Below are positions 7,477 to 16,694 of a stretch of DNA of 18,756 nucleotides, piece after piece. The stretch lies in assembly GCA_902773415.1 (NCBI GenBank), contig CACYEE010000035.1:1-18756 (forward strand), written 5' to 3'. Within the stretch, counting starts at the first letter, position 1. Every line of letters begins with the position of its first letter. The position numbers were made by a program, and so were the translations under genes. This stretch comes from an uncultured Actinomyces sp. Lineage in GTDB: Bacteria > Actinomycetota > Actinomycetes > Actinomycetales > Actinomycetaceae. Below the pieces are notes generated by a model that was given only the letters and a program-made list of their open reading frames with translations, did no database searches and was not told the DNA's origin.

Positions 7477-8013
7477 CTACCCGCCGACGCCTCGCGCTTC
7501 GATGCGGGAGATTTCCGCAAGCCGTACCGCCACCGGCCCCGTCGCTCCTGCGACGTCGACATAGTCCTTGCCGACCCGCACGATTCTTCCCGTGAAGCAG
7601 GATTGGGCCGCGTGGATGGCGACGGCCGCATGCCTGTCGGCGATTGCGCGCAGTGCCGCGCCGAGGGAGAGCCTGCGCGCGACGATTCCCCGGAACTCTC
7701 CCGCCTTGACGGCCCGCATTCCGAATACGGCAACGATGCCGTCCAGCGGAACTAGCATTTCTCCTGCCGTGCCCCGGGTCGAGCGCCCGAGCAGCCATTG
7801 TTCCGCGCAGTCTCGAACGACAAGCCTGAATGCGACGCCGTTTCTTGCCTGGATCGCGATTTCCCGGCCACGCATGCCTTGAAGGCGCTGGGCGAGGGCG
7901 ACGGTCGTGTCTTCGGCTCGGCGCAGCTCCTCGGCTTGCGCAAGCATGTCGGAGCGCGCACGCGCCTCCATGTCGCTTTCGATGTCGGCCAGAACGCTTT
8001 CCCATGTTTCCAT
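7477..8013 (-). CDS. Conserved actinobacterial protein with a helical N-terminus and two Sm-like halves
   Basis: This 178-residue protein begins METWESVLADIESDMEARARSDM, a charged amphipathic helix typical of a family that actinomycete genomes often label 'hypothetical' or, misleadingly, 'Fis family regulator'. After the helix (about 5-46) two similar beta-rich halves follow. The first is at about 49-96, ending LVPLDGIVAVFGM. The second is at about 129-172, with CFTGRIVRVGKDYVDVAG, and recalls an LSm/Hfq fold strand pattern. No catalytic residues, signal peptide or membrane segment are seen. I placed the start at the ATG at 8013 because it matches the family's N-terminus; the ribosome site is weak. 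The upstream frame is open to 8295 but unlike protein. An RNA- or protein-binding role is a guess from the fold resemblance. Confidence 0.75.
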   Translation of the reverse strand: METWESVLADIESDMEARARSDMLAQAEELRRAEDTTVALAQRLQGMRGREIAIQARNGVAFRLVVRDCAEQWLLGRSTRGTAGEMLVPLDGIVAVFGMRAVKAGEFRGIVARRLSLGAALRAIADRHAAVAIHAAQSCFTGRIVRVGKDYVDVAGATGPVAVRLAEISRIEARGVGG

Positions 8014-8104
8014 GCGGCAACCATAGCGGAGCGTCTGGCGGGCGCATTTCTCGCGCCCGGAATTATCCGCGGTTCTTCTCGCGTTTTCCGCATTGTCCCT
8101 TCCG

Positions 8105-8113
8105 TTATCCACA
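8105..8113 (+). promoter_or_regulatory. DnaA box, TTATCCACA
   Basis: An exact match to the classical DnaA box, in the 254-base region between the divergent Sm-like and LysM genes. Together with the following base it reads TTATCCACAG, identical over ten bases to the site at 7102 on the other strand. Its role is unproven. Confidence 0.45.
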
Positions 8114-8201
8114 GATCTCGCTCGCATGGGACAAAAGTCCGTCCCTTTGGAGGGGGCGGTACATATACCCATCTTCAAGGACGTGCGGACTGAAAAGGTG
8201 A

Positions 8202-8231
8202 AAACGTCACCAAACGACAGCAAACGGCAAC
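8202..8231 (+). promoter_or_regulatory. Triple AAACG direct repeat upstream of the LysM operon
   Basis: AAACG occurs at 8202, 8212 and 8222, three exact copies with a 10-base period, so all face the same side of the helix. The first copy lies within the palindrome GGTGA (8197-8201) / TCACC (8207-8211). The stretch from 8207 to 8229 recurs with two mismatches upstream of the RAYT gene, at the same distance from the start codon. Direct repeats of one helical turn are typical of OmpR-family response regulators; MtrA is a candidate, but its published motifs do not match cleanly. Confidence 0.45.
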
Positions 8232-8267
8232 GTCGCCGTCCCAAAACCATCAAGAACTGGAGTTCAC

Positions 8268-9074
8268 ATGCGCTCGCCACTGCTCTGTGCCGCAACCGGA
8301 ACAGGCTCAGCCCTCGCCACCCACGCAGGAAGCCAGCTCCTGGCAGAAATCTCCCCGACGCAGGAAGGATCGACGGCGACCCTCGCCACCCTGCTCACCG
8401 CGTCATGCCTTCTGACGGCAGGCGCCCTTCTCGCATGGGCAAGCCTCTCCTACGGAGCCCTCGCACTGGCCGAACGCGGATCGACGGGCGCGCCGGTACG
8501 CCTCGCGCGCCGGTACGCCATCCCTCCTGTCCGCCGCTCCCTTGCGGCAGCCGTCCTGGCCACGACGCTCGTGCCTTCCCCCGCGCTTGCGGCCGGCAAT
8601 GCCGAAGCCGGCATTGCCGGAGGAGACTCGCAGCCCTCCGTCGTCCTCGACCTCGGGTGGGGCGCGGATCCGGCCGGGCAGGCGGACCCCGCCGCAGAAC
8701 CGACACGGGAGGCACGGGCGGACGCGACCCGGCAGGCAACCCGCACCGCCAACCCAACACGAAAAGCACACCCCGACGTCGCTCCCGAAACGCCCCGCAC
8801 GCAGGCCCGCGACCCGTCGCCCCCACGAAACGCCGCCGGCACGCAGGCACAGCTTCCGAACACCGGCGGCGAGCGCCACGCCGAAACGGTCATCGTCCGC
8901 CCCGGAGACACGATGTGGAGCATCGCCCGACGCCACCTGCCGCCAGGAGCGCCCGACGCCGACATCGCCCGCGCCGTCCAGGCGTGGATTGCCGCCAACC
9001 CTTCGACCGCCGACAACCCCGACCTCATCCGCCCAGGCCAAGAACTCGCAATCGCAAAGGAATGCCTCCCATGA
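8268..9074 (+). CDS. LysM-domain protein, membrane-associated
   Basis: This 268-residue protein is predicted to bind peptidoglycan. It has a hydrophobic segment at about 38-62, a basic linker, a second hydrophobic stretch at about 91-109 ending in ALAAG, a Pro/Thr/Arg/Ala-rich disordered region (about 133-200), and a C-terminal LysM domain at about 207-262 (VIVRPGDTMWSIARRHL ... IRPGQELAI). The arrangement places LysM outside the membrane. A GGAG (8259-8262) lies five bases before the ATG. The gene overlaps the Rv3235-like gene (ATGA), so the two are coupled. LysM genes of this type commonly precede the Rv3235-like gene near secA in actinomycetes. No hydrolase domain is visible, so it is more likely an anchor or scaffold than an enzyme. 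The upstream AAACG repeat is a likely control site. Confidence 0.85.
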   Translation: MRSPLLCAATGTGSALATHAGSQLLAEISPTQEGSTATLATLLTASCLLTAGALLAWASLSYGALALAERGSTGAPVRLARRYAIPPVRRSLAAAVLATTLVPSPALAAGNAEAGIAGGDSQPSVVLDLGWGADPAGQADPAAEPTREARADATRQATRTANPTRKAHPDVAPETPRTQARDPSPPRNAAGTQAQLPNTGGERHAETVIVRPGDTMWSIARRHLPPGAPDADIARAVQAWIAANPSTADNPDLIRPGQELAIAKECLP

Positions 9075-9838
9075 CCCCCGCACTCGCCACCGCGCCCCGC
9101 CCCCGCACCGCCGCAGGCCACAAGCCCCGCAAACGGGTTTCCTCCGCACCGCGCCCCTTCAACGGTTCCGCCGACGAACTCCCCGCCTACGCCCTTCGCC
9201 TGCCCGACCCGACACTGCGCCCGAAATCCGGCAAGCCGCCGCGCCCCACCAGAAAGCTCACGCTTCGCCGGCCCCCGCGAATGGGGACGCCTGCGCCGCT
9301 GCCCGGCGAACCCGCAGGCGCCGCCACGTCCTGCACGCCCGAACGCGCCCCCGCATCGGCCGGCACGCGCCCGCAGTACGCCCGCCCCGCAAACCCGCGC
9401 ACTCCCGACGCGGATTCCTGGGACCGCTTCCGCATGTCCGTCCCCTACCCCGGCTCCGTCGAATGGGACGACGTGTCGGTTTCCCTGCTCACGCCGCTGC
9501 CGCCCGACGCGCCCGACCTGCGCAAGACCGCCGCGCTGCTCGGTGCCGCGTGCATCGACGTTCTGCTCGGGCGACGAAACATCGTCAGCCTCCGGCCGTG
9601 GCTTGCCACCGACGTGTTTTCCGCCCTTGAGCGGCGCACGATGCTCGCCCTGCGCATCAAGGGGCGTGCGCCGGCGGGGCAGCACGGCCGCATCAAGAGC
9701 GTCCATAGCCAAGCGGTTCATGCCCGCGCCCACGAGCTCACGCTTGTTGCCCACGACGGCGAACGGTTTCGGGCGATTGCCATGAGGCTCGAATTCTGGC
9801 ATGCGCGCTGGCGTGTCATGGCCCTGGAAATCGGCTAG
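9071..9838 (+). CDS. Rv3235 family protein (DUF6459-like)
   Basis: This is a conserved actinobacterial protein of unknown function, named for the mycobacterial gene next to secA1. Of 255 residues, the first 150 or so are Pro/Arg/Ala-rich and probably disordered. The conserved domain is at about 153-255, with TAALLGAACIDVLLGRRNIVSLRPWLATDVFSAL-type helices followed by strands ending in FRAIAMRLEFWHARWRVMALEIG. I prefer the ATG at 9071, which overlaps the LysM stop (ATGA) and lies eight bases after AAAGGAA (9056-9062 region). An in-frame ATG at 9062 falls inside that ribosome site. The gene converges on secA with 70 bases between. No membrane segment or catalytic motif is seen. Its steady association with secA suggests a link with secretion or the envelope, but no function is known. 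Confidence 0.85.
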   Translation: MTPALATAPRPRTAAGHKPRKRVSSAPRPFNGSADELPAYALRLPDPTLRPKSGKPPRPTRKLTLRRPPRMGTPAPLPGEPAGAATSCTPERAPASAGTRPQYARPANPRTPDADSWDRFRMSVPYPGSVEWDDVSVSLLTPLPPDAPDLRKTAALLGAACIDVLLGRRNIVSLRPWLATDVFSALERRTMLALRIKGRAPAGQHGRIKSVHSQAVHARAHELTLVAHDGERFRAIAMRLEFWHARWRVMALEIG

Positions 9839-9851
9839 CGCGCGGCCCGCT

Positions 9852-9901
9852 CGGGGACGGGGCAAAATTCGTTCAAACGAACGAAAACAGTCCCGTCCCC
9901 G
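9852..9901. repeat. REP-like palindromic element 2 (also a possible bidirectional terminator)
   Basis: CGGGGACGGG (9852-9861) pairs with CCCGTCCCCG (9892-9901), a perfect 10-base outer stem. Nested inside, TTCGTTC (9868-9874) pairs with GAACGAA (9879-9885) around the loop AAAC. It fills most of the 70-base gap between the convergent Rv3235-like and secA genes, so it may terminate both transcripts. The outer box GGGGACGG is the one shared with the other REP-like elements. Confidence 0.7.
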
Positions 9902-9908
9902 GATCCGT

Positions 9909-12743
<2,835 letters not shown>

Positions 12744-12760
12744 GACTTCTTCTCCTCCGT

Positions 12761-12812
12761 TTTGGGGACGGGCCCCAAACGGGAGAATCCTCCCGAAAGG
12801 GGACAGGCCCCG
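12761..12812. repeat. REP-like element 3, left partner of the RAYT pair, in the secA leader
   Basis: The element reads GGGGAC, GGGCCCC, AAA, then the hairpin CGGGAG (12780-12785) / CTCCCG (12790-12795), AAA, and GGGGACAGGCCCC (12799-12811). CCCC at 12773-12776 and GGGG at 12799-12802 extend the stem across paired AAA bulges. TTTGGGGACGGGCCCCA (12761-12777) recurs exactly, inverted, at 14065-14081 on the far side of the RAYT gene. It lies immediately upstream of the secA ribosome site. Confidence 0.75.
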
Positions 12813-12905
12813 CCCACGCCCGAAAGGCCGACGAGGCCCGCCGTCGCCGAAAGACGACGCGAACCCGACTTTCCACTTGCGCCCGCCGCGGGCGTACCGA
12901 ACACC

Positions 12906-12911
12906 ATTCTA
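12906..12911 (-). promoter_or_regulatory. secA: Possible -10 box for secA (TAGAAT)
   Basis: The minus strand reads TAGAAT, matching the actinobacterial -10 pattern TANNNT in otherwise very GC-rich sequence. Initiation here would give a leader of about 155 bases that includes the REP-like element. No good -35 box was seen at the proper distance. The palindrome GGCGTTACGCC (12941-12951) lies about 30 bases further upstream and might be an operator. Confidence 0.3.
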
Positions 12912-13047
12912 GGCTCCGCGCCCGCCCCGGCACCCGACTTGGCGTTACGCCGACGATGAATTGCCCCACCCGCAGGCCCGTTTCGGCAACGGGGCACCCG
13001 CGCCGCACAGCCTGTCGCAACAGGGCACGCGAAGAACCGCCGCGCCC

Positions 13048-13056
13048 ATATCCACA
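13048..13056 (+). promoter_or_regulatory. DnaA-box-like ATATCCACA
   Basis: This matches the classical box TTATCCACA at eight of nine positions and is followed by GGC like the site at 7102. It lies in the 481-base region between secA and the RAYT gene. It is weak on its own and is listed because it clusters with the site at 13123. Confidence 0.3.
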
Positions 13057-13122
13057 GGCACCCGCAAAGACCGGCCAAAAGCACAGACTTGCCTCAATCG
13101 GCCTGTTGACACCCCATTTTCC

Positions 13123-13131
13123 TGTGGACAA
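13123..13131 (-). promoter_or_regulatory. DnaA box, TTGTCCACA
   Basis: The plus strand reads TGTGGACAA, so the minus strand carries TTGTCCACA, the form common in high-GC actinomycetes. It lies 94 bases upstream of the RAYT start. The secA-RAYT region (12744-13224) otherwise holds the REP-like element, the AAACG repeats and a possible secA promoter; no gene was found in it. Confidence 0.4.
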
Positions 13132-13144
13132 CCCAAAATCCGCC

Positions 13145-13195
13145 ACAGCAAACGGCATAGGATTTCACCAAACGACAGCAATGGGCACCAAACAC
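13145..13195 (+). promoter_or_regulatory. AAACG repeat element upstream of the RAYT gene
   Basis: AAACG occurs at 13150 and 13170, and the related AAACA at 13190, a 20-base period. The core TCACCAAACGACAGCAA (13165-13181) is identical to 8207-8223 upstream of the LysM operon. ACAGCAAACGGCA (13145-13157) is also found there, at 8217-8229. The core begins 60 bases before the RAYT ATG, against 61 bases for the LysM gene. A TAGGAT at 13158-13163 could be a -10 box lying within the array. Confidence 0.45.
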
Positions 13196-13224
13196 GCCCA
13201 CCAGCCCTCACCGAAAGGAATGCC

Positions 13225-14034
13225 ATGCCCCGCCAGCCTCGTGCGCGCTCCGAATCCGGCTACTACCACGTCATGTTCCAAGGCAACGGAAAACAGACCG
13301 TCTTTCCCACCGATGCCGCAAAGCGTCGCCTGCTCGCCGTCGCCCTCGAAGCGCAGGACACGCACCCGCTCTCCCTTCATGCCTACTGCCTCATGGGCAA
13401 CCACGCCCACCTCGTCGTGCACGACGAACACGGCAACCTCGCGCCGTTCATGCATCGGCTTCAAACCATCTACGCCGGATGGTTCAACTCGACGACAAAG
13501 CGCGTCGGCCACGTTTTCCGCGACAGGTTCGCCTCAAAGCCCATCGAGACGGACGCATACCTCATCACCGCGATCCGCTACGTCCACTCGAACCCCGAGG
13601 AGGCCGGAATATGCCGCGCCGACCGGTATCCGTGGTCCAGCTACCAGGAATATGCCACAGGACGCGGCACCATGTGCGACGTCGAATCGATTCTCGGGAT
13701 TTTCGGATCGGAGGCGGGCTTTGCCAAGGCGTCGGAAGGATTCGACATCTCGCGCCATGCGCACGGCTGGAAGCCCGCCGGCTTCGCCGTTGACGACGCG
13801 ATGGCGCATCGCATCGCCGAAGCCCAGCTTGGACGCGCCCCTCGCCGGGCCTTTCGGATGCTGGACGACCAGGACCAGGAAGCCGCCCTGGCCAGGCTGA
13901 AGGATGCAGGCCTGACACGGTCCCAAATCATGAAGACGACAGGCGCAAGCGAATGGCGGATCCGTTCGGCGCTGCATGGGCGAGGTCCCCAATCGCCACG
14001 AAGGCCGCGCCCCCGCCCGTCGCGCACCGCCTGA
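13225..14034 (+). CDS. REP-associated tyrosine transposase (RAYT, Y1/HUH family)
   Basis: This 269-residue protein is a single-copy IS200-like HUH enzyme of the type that processes REP palindromes. The Y1 domain spans about 12-140: GYYHVMFQGNGKQTVF (12-27), the HUH motif NHAH with His60 and His62, the helix carrying the likely nucleophile Tyr83 (TIYAGWFN), GHVFRDRF (95-102), and YVHSNPEEAGI through WSSYQEY (119-143). A C-terminal helix-turn-helix-like segment (about 222-252, LTRSQIMKTTGASEWRIRSAL) is usual in some RAYT groups. All catalytic residues are present and the frame is intact. I chose the ATG at 13225, which follows AAAGGAA (13214-13220) and begins the domain; the frame is open back to 12961 but without family resemblance. 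The gene is bracketed by an inverted pair of REP-like elements at 12761 and 14035. Confidence 0.9.
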   Translation: MPRQPRARSESGYYHVMFQGNGKQTVFPTDAAKRRLLAVALEAQDTHPLSLHAYCLMGNHAHLVVHDEHGNLAPFMHRLQTIYAGWFNSTTKRVGHVFRDRFASKPIETDAYLITAIRYVHSNPEEAGICRADRYPWSSYQEYATGRGTMCDVESILGIFGSEAGFAKASEGFDISRHAHGWKPAGFAVDDAMAHRIAEAQLGRAPRRAFRMLDDQDQEAALARLKDAGLTRSQIMKTTGASEWRIRSALHGRGPQSPRRPRPRPSRTA

Positions 14035-14088
14035 CCCGTCCCCAAGCCGGAGATTCCTCCCGAATGGGGCCCGTCCCCAAACGGGAGG
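14035..14088. repeat. REP-like element 4, right partner of the RAYT pair
   Basis: The element reads GTCCCC, AAG, CCGGAG (14047-14052), ATTC, CTCCCG (14057-14062), AAT, GGGG (14066-14069), then CCCGTCCCCAAACGGGAGG. The layout matches element 3 in reverse orientation: 14065-14081 is the exact reverse complement of 12761-12777, and over 25 bases there are only two mismatches. It also holds a direct copy of CCCCAAACGGGAG (14075-14087, as at 12773-12785). It fills the gap between the convergent RAYT and polyprenyl synthase genes, where it could end both transcripts. Confidence 0.75.
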
Positions 14089-15096
14089 TCAGGAGGCGCG
14101 GTCGACGGTGGCGCGACCGAAGGCAAGCAGCGCATCCTTCACCTCGCCTTCGGGAAGGCCGGCAAGATACGTCTCCGCCTCGGCCACCCACTCGCGCGCC
14201 ATCGCAGCAGTCTCCCCAAGACAGGAATGCGCCCGAAGACGCGCCACGACATCGGACAGAACCTCGTCCGAACCGAGCTCGCCGCTGCCGAGAATCCGCA
14301 GAATCTCGGCACCCTCGGCGTCGATGCGCCCCGCCGCCTCCGCCTCGCGCAGAAGAATGACCGGCATGGTGTCCACGCCCTCGCGCAGATCGGTGCCGGG
14401 CGTCTTGCCCGAATCCTCGCCATCGGAACGGATGTCGAGCACGTCATCGGCAAGCTGGAAAGCCACGCCCACGCGCTCGGCCCACTGGGCCACCTGCTCC
14501 CCCAGCCCGTCCGGCCCGCCGGCACAGAACACGCCATATCGCGCCGAAGCGGCAATGAGCGAACCCGTCTTGTCCGCAAGCACGCCAATATAGTAGTCGC
14601 GCTGCGTCTGCCCCGAAGCCCGCCCAAGCGTCTCGTGAAGCTGGCCCCGGCACAGGCGCCCGAAAGTCTCCGCATGCCAAAGCACCGCCTTCGGCCCCAG
14701 CCGGGAAACCACGGCCGAAGCCCGCGCGAACAGCACGTCGCCAGCAAGAATCGCCATCGAATTCGAGAACTTCTCCTGCGCCGACAGCACGCCGCGACGC
14801 ATCGGAGCATCGTCCATCACGTCGTCATGATAGAGCGAGGCAAGATGGGTCAGCTCCACGGCCACCGCGGCATCGCAAACGCCCTCGGCATCCGCATCGG
14901 GTCCCAGCTCGGAACAAAGCAGCACGAGAAGCGGGCGCAGGCGCTTGCCTCCAGCCTCGGCAAGATGCGCGAGCACGGGATCGACCTGAAGGTCGTCGAG
15001 ACGCACCTCGCCGGCGAGAACCGTTTCGACCTCGGCCATGCGGGCGGACAGGCGGGCAGACAGGCGGGCTGCAAGCGCCCCGACCCCGAAATTCAT
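14089..15096 (-). CDS. Polyprenyl diphosphate synthase (trans-isoprenyl, long chain)
   Basis: This enzyme condenses isopentenyl diphosphate units onto an allylic primer to make a long all-trans chain, here most likely the menaquinone side chain. The 335-residue protein has GGKRLRP (49-55), the first Asp-rich motif DDVMDD (91-96), GDVLFARA (119-126) and the second Asp-rich motif DDVLD (217-221, in FQLADDVLD). The residues four and five positions before the first motif are small (Ser87, Ala86), which in this family goes with long products. The gene follows nuoN directly. A GTG at 15102 overlaps the nuoN stop (GTGA) and is an alternative start adding two residues; neither start has a good ribosome site, so coupling to nuoN is likely. 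The pairing of quinone synthesis with complex I genes is usual in actinomycetes. Exact chain length cannot be read from sequence. Confidence 0.92.
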   Translation of the reverse strand: MNFGVGALAARLSARLSARMAEVETVLAGEVRLDDLQVDPVLAHLAEAGGKRLRPLLVLLCSELGPDADAEGVCDAAVAVELTHLASLYHDDVMDDAPMRRGVLSAQEKFSNSMAILAGDVLFARASAVVSRLGPKAVLWHAETFGRLCRGQLHETLGRASGQTQRDYYIGVLADKTGSLIAASARYGVFCAGGPDGLGEQVAQWAERVGVAFQLADDVLDIRSDGEDSGKTPGTDLREGVDTMPVILLREAEAAGRIDAEGAEILRILGSGELGSDEVLSDVVARLRAHSCLGETAAMAREWVAEAETYLAGLPEGEVKDALLAFGRATVDRAS

Positions 15097-15098
15097 GC

Positions 15099-16694
15099 TC
15101 ACAGGAGGAAAACCGTCGCATTCTGAAGAAGGGACAGAAGCGGCGACGGCACGATGCCAAGAAGCATCGTGAGAATCGCCGCCACCATGATAGCCACGAG
15201 CGCGGGTCCCTCGGAATCGACAACGAGCGTCTTCCTGCTCGGCTGCTCGACGAACATGAGCAGGACCAGACGGAAGTAGAAGAAGGCCGTAGCCGCCGAA
15301 GCGAGCACCGCCAGCACGACAAGCCACGTGTGGCCCGCCGAAACGCCCGCCGAGAACACGAGGAACTTGCCCATGAAGCCAGCCGTGAGCGGAATGCCCG
15401 CGAAGGAGAGCAGAAAGACCGTCATTGCCACGGCAAGAGCGGGGTTCGTGCGGCCCAGGCCTCGCCAGAAGGCCAGTTTCGTCGCCTCCCCGAGAATCGC
15501 GCCGCCCTCGCCACGTTCGCGCACGAGCGTCACGACGCCGAAGGCGCCGACGGAGGCCAGCGAATAGGCGGCCATGTACATGGCAATCGAGGCGATGCCG
15601 ATTTCGTTGAAGGCGACGACGGCGATGAGCATGAAACCGGTGTGAGCGATCGACGAGTAGGCGAGCATCCGCTTGACGTCCTTCTGGACGATGCCGAGCA
15701 CGGTGCCGACAAGCATCGTCGCCACGATGACGATCCACATGAAAGGCGTGATTTCCCAGGCGACGTTGTGGCCGACGAGGTAGACGAACCGCAGGAGCGC
15801 CGCGTAGGCGGCAATCTTCGTTCCGGCCGCCATGAAACCCGTGATCGGAGTCGGGGCGCCCTGGTACACGTCGGGCGTCCACGCATGGAACGGCACGGCC
15901 CCGATCTTGAACAGGAGACCGACAAGCGCAAGCACGACGCCCATGACAAGCACCGTGTCGGGAAGCGGGTTCGCGCTCTTGGGCAGGACCGCAAGCGCAT
16001 AGAGGTTCACCGAGCCGGCGTATCCGTAGAGGAATGCGATGCCCATGAGGAAGAAGCCGGAGGAGAAGGCGCCGAGCAGGAAGTACTTCATGGCTGCTTC
16101 CTGGGACAGGGCGCGACGGCGGCGGGCCGTGGCGGTGAGCACGTAAAGCGGCAGGGACAGCAGTTCGAGCGCGACGAAGAGGGTCAGCATGTCGCCGGCC
16201 GCGGCGAAGGCCATCATGCCGGCCACCGAGAAGAGGACGAGCGGGAAGATCTCCGTCTGGGCGAATCCCGCCTCGGTGACCTCGCGTTCCTCGTACGAAC
16301 CCGGCTCGGTTGCCGCGGAGGCGGCGAAGGCTCCTTCGCCCGTTGCGGTGCGGTCGGCCATGACGAGCACGGCAAGCAGCGCGGAGAAGAGGATAAGGAA
16401 CTGGAATACGAGCGCGGGCGCGTCCTCGATGAGGGTTCCGACGTCCATCCCCTCCTCGGGGGCCTTGAAAATCGAAACGGGACCGCCGCCAGGGCCAAGC
16501 ACGACGGTCAGACGCCACACGGAAGCGGCAAGGGCGACGCCGAGCGCGAGAAGCGTCAGCACGATTTCGGAGACTCGCCGTGCCTTGCGGGGCACGAAGG
16601 TCTCGATGGCCAGGCCGAGAACGGCGGCGAGGAGGACGATGGCGATCGGGGCGAGGGCGCCCCATTCGATTGCGGGTGCGGCAAGCGTGTTCAT
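15099..16694 (-). CDS. nuoN: NADH-quinone oxidoreductase subunit N
   Basis: NuoN is one of the three antiporter-like proton-pumping subunits in the membrane arm of complex I. The 531-residue protein is made of hydrophobic segments throughout. It shows the key charged residues of the pumping channel: Glu177 in ALELLSLPLYVL, Lys203 in AMKYFLLGAF, Lys263 in LLFKIGAVPFHAWTPDVYQGAPTP, Lys293 in AAGTKIA, and a later Lys in MGKFLVF. The spacing matches E. coli NuoN. It is a little longer than the E. coli protein, partly through a hydrophilic loop at about 113-145 that is rich in Ala, Glu and Thr. The ATG at 16694 overlaps the nuoM stop (TAATG), giving translational coupling. It follows nuoM and precedes the polyprenyl synthase gene. 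Confidence 0.95.
   Translation of the reverse strand: MNTLAAPAIEWGALAPIAIVLLAAVLGLAIETFVPRKARRVSEIVLTLLALGVALAASVWRLTVVLGPGGGPVSIFKAPEEGMDVGTLIEDAPALVFQFLILFSALLAVLVMADRTATGEGAFAASAATEPGSYEEREVTEAGFAQTEIFPLVLFSVAGMMAFAAAGDMLTLFVALELLSLPLYVLTATARRRRALSQEAAMKYFLLGAFSSGFFLMGIAFLYGYAGSVNLYALAVLPKSANPLPDTVLVMGVVLALVGLLFKIGAVPFHAWTPDVYQGAPTPITGFMAAGTKIAAYAALLRFVYLVGHNVAWEITPFMWIVIVATMLVGTVLGIVQKDVKRMLAYSSIAHTGFMLIAVVAFNEIGIASIAMYMAAYSLASVGAFGVVTLVRERGEGGAILGEATKLAFWRGLGRTNPALAVAMTVFLLSFAGIPLTAGFMGKFLVFSAGVSAGHTWLVVLAVLASAATAFFYFRLVLLMFVEQPSRKTLVVDSEGPALVAIMVAAILTMLLGIVPSPLLSLLQNATVFLL

Noticed and set aside
7379..7505. Two similar stretches around CTTCGCGCTTCG and CCTCGCGCTTCG as a direct repeat
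   Set aside because: The match is short, imperfect and partly inside the 3' end of the Sm-like gene; GC-rich codon bias can explain it.
8197..8211. GGTGA...TCACC palindrome as a CRP/GlxR site
   Set aside because: The spacer is five bases, whereas CRP-family sites need six between GTGA and TCAC, and the flanking T and A are missing. The AAACG repeat through the same bases is the stronger pattern.
8853..8867. LPNTG at residues 196-200 of the LysM protein, resembling a sortase signal
   Set aside because: It lies in the middle of the protein, is followed by GERHAE instead of a hydrophobic segment and basic tail, and the LysM domain comes after it. It is a chance match in a Pro/Thr-rich linker.
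13106..13111. TTGACA as a -35 box for the RAYT gene
   Set aside because: No acceptable -10 hexamer lies 16-18 bases downstream. The better -10 candidate, TAGGAT at 13158, is much too far away.
12961..13224. 88-residue N-terminal extension of the RAYT
   Set aside because: The open frame continues upstream, but RAYT similarity begins at the ATG at 13225, which has a ribosome site. The upstream stretch holds the DnaA-like boxes and AAACG repeats and reads as non-coding.
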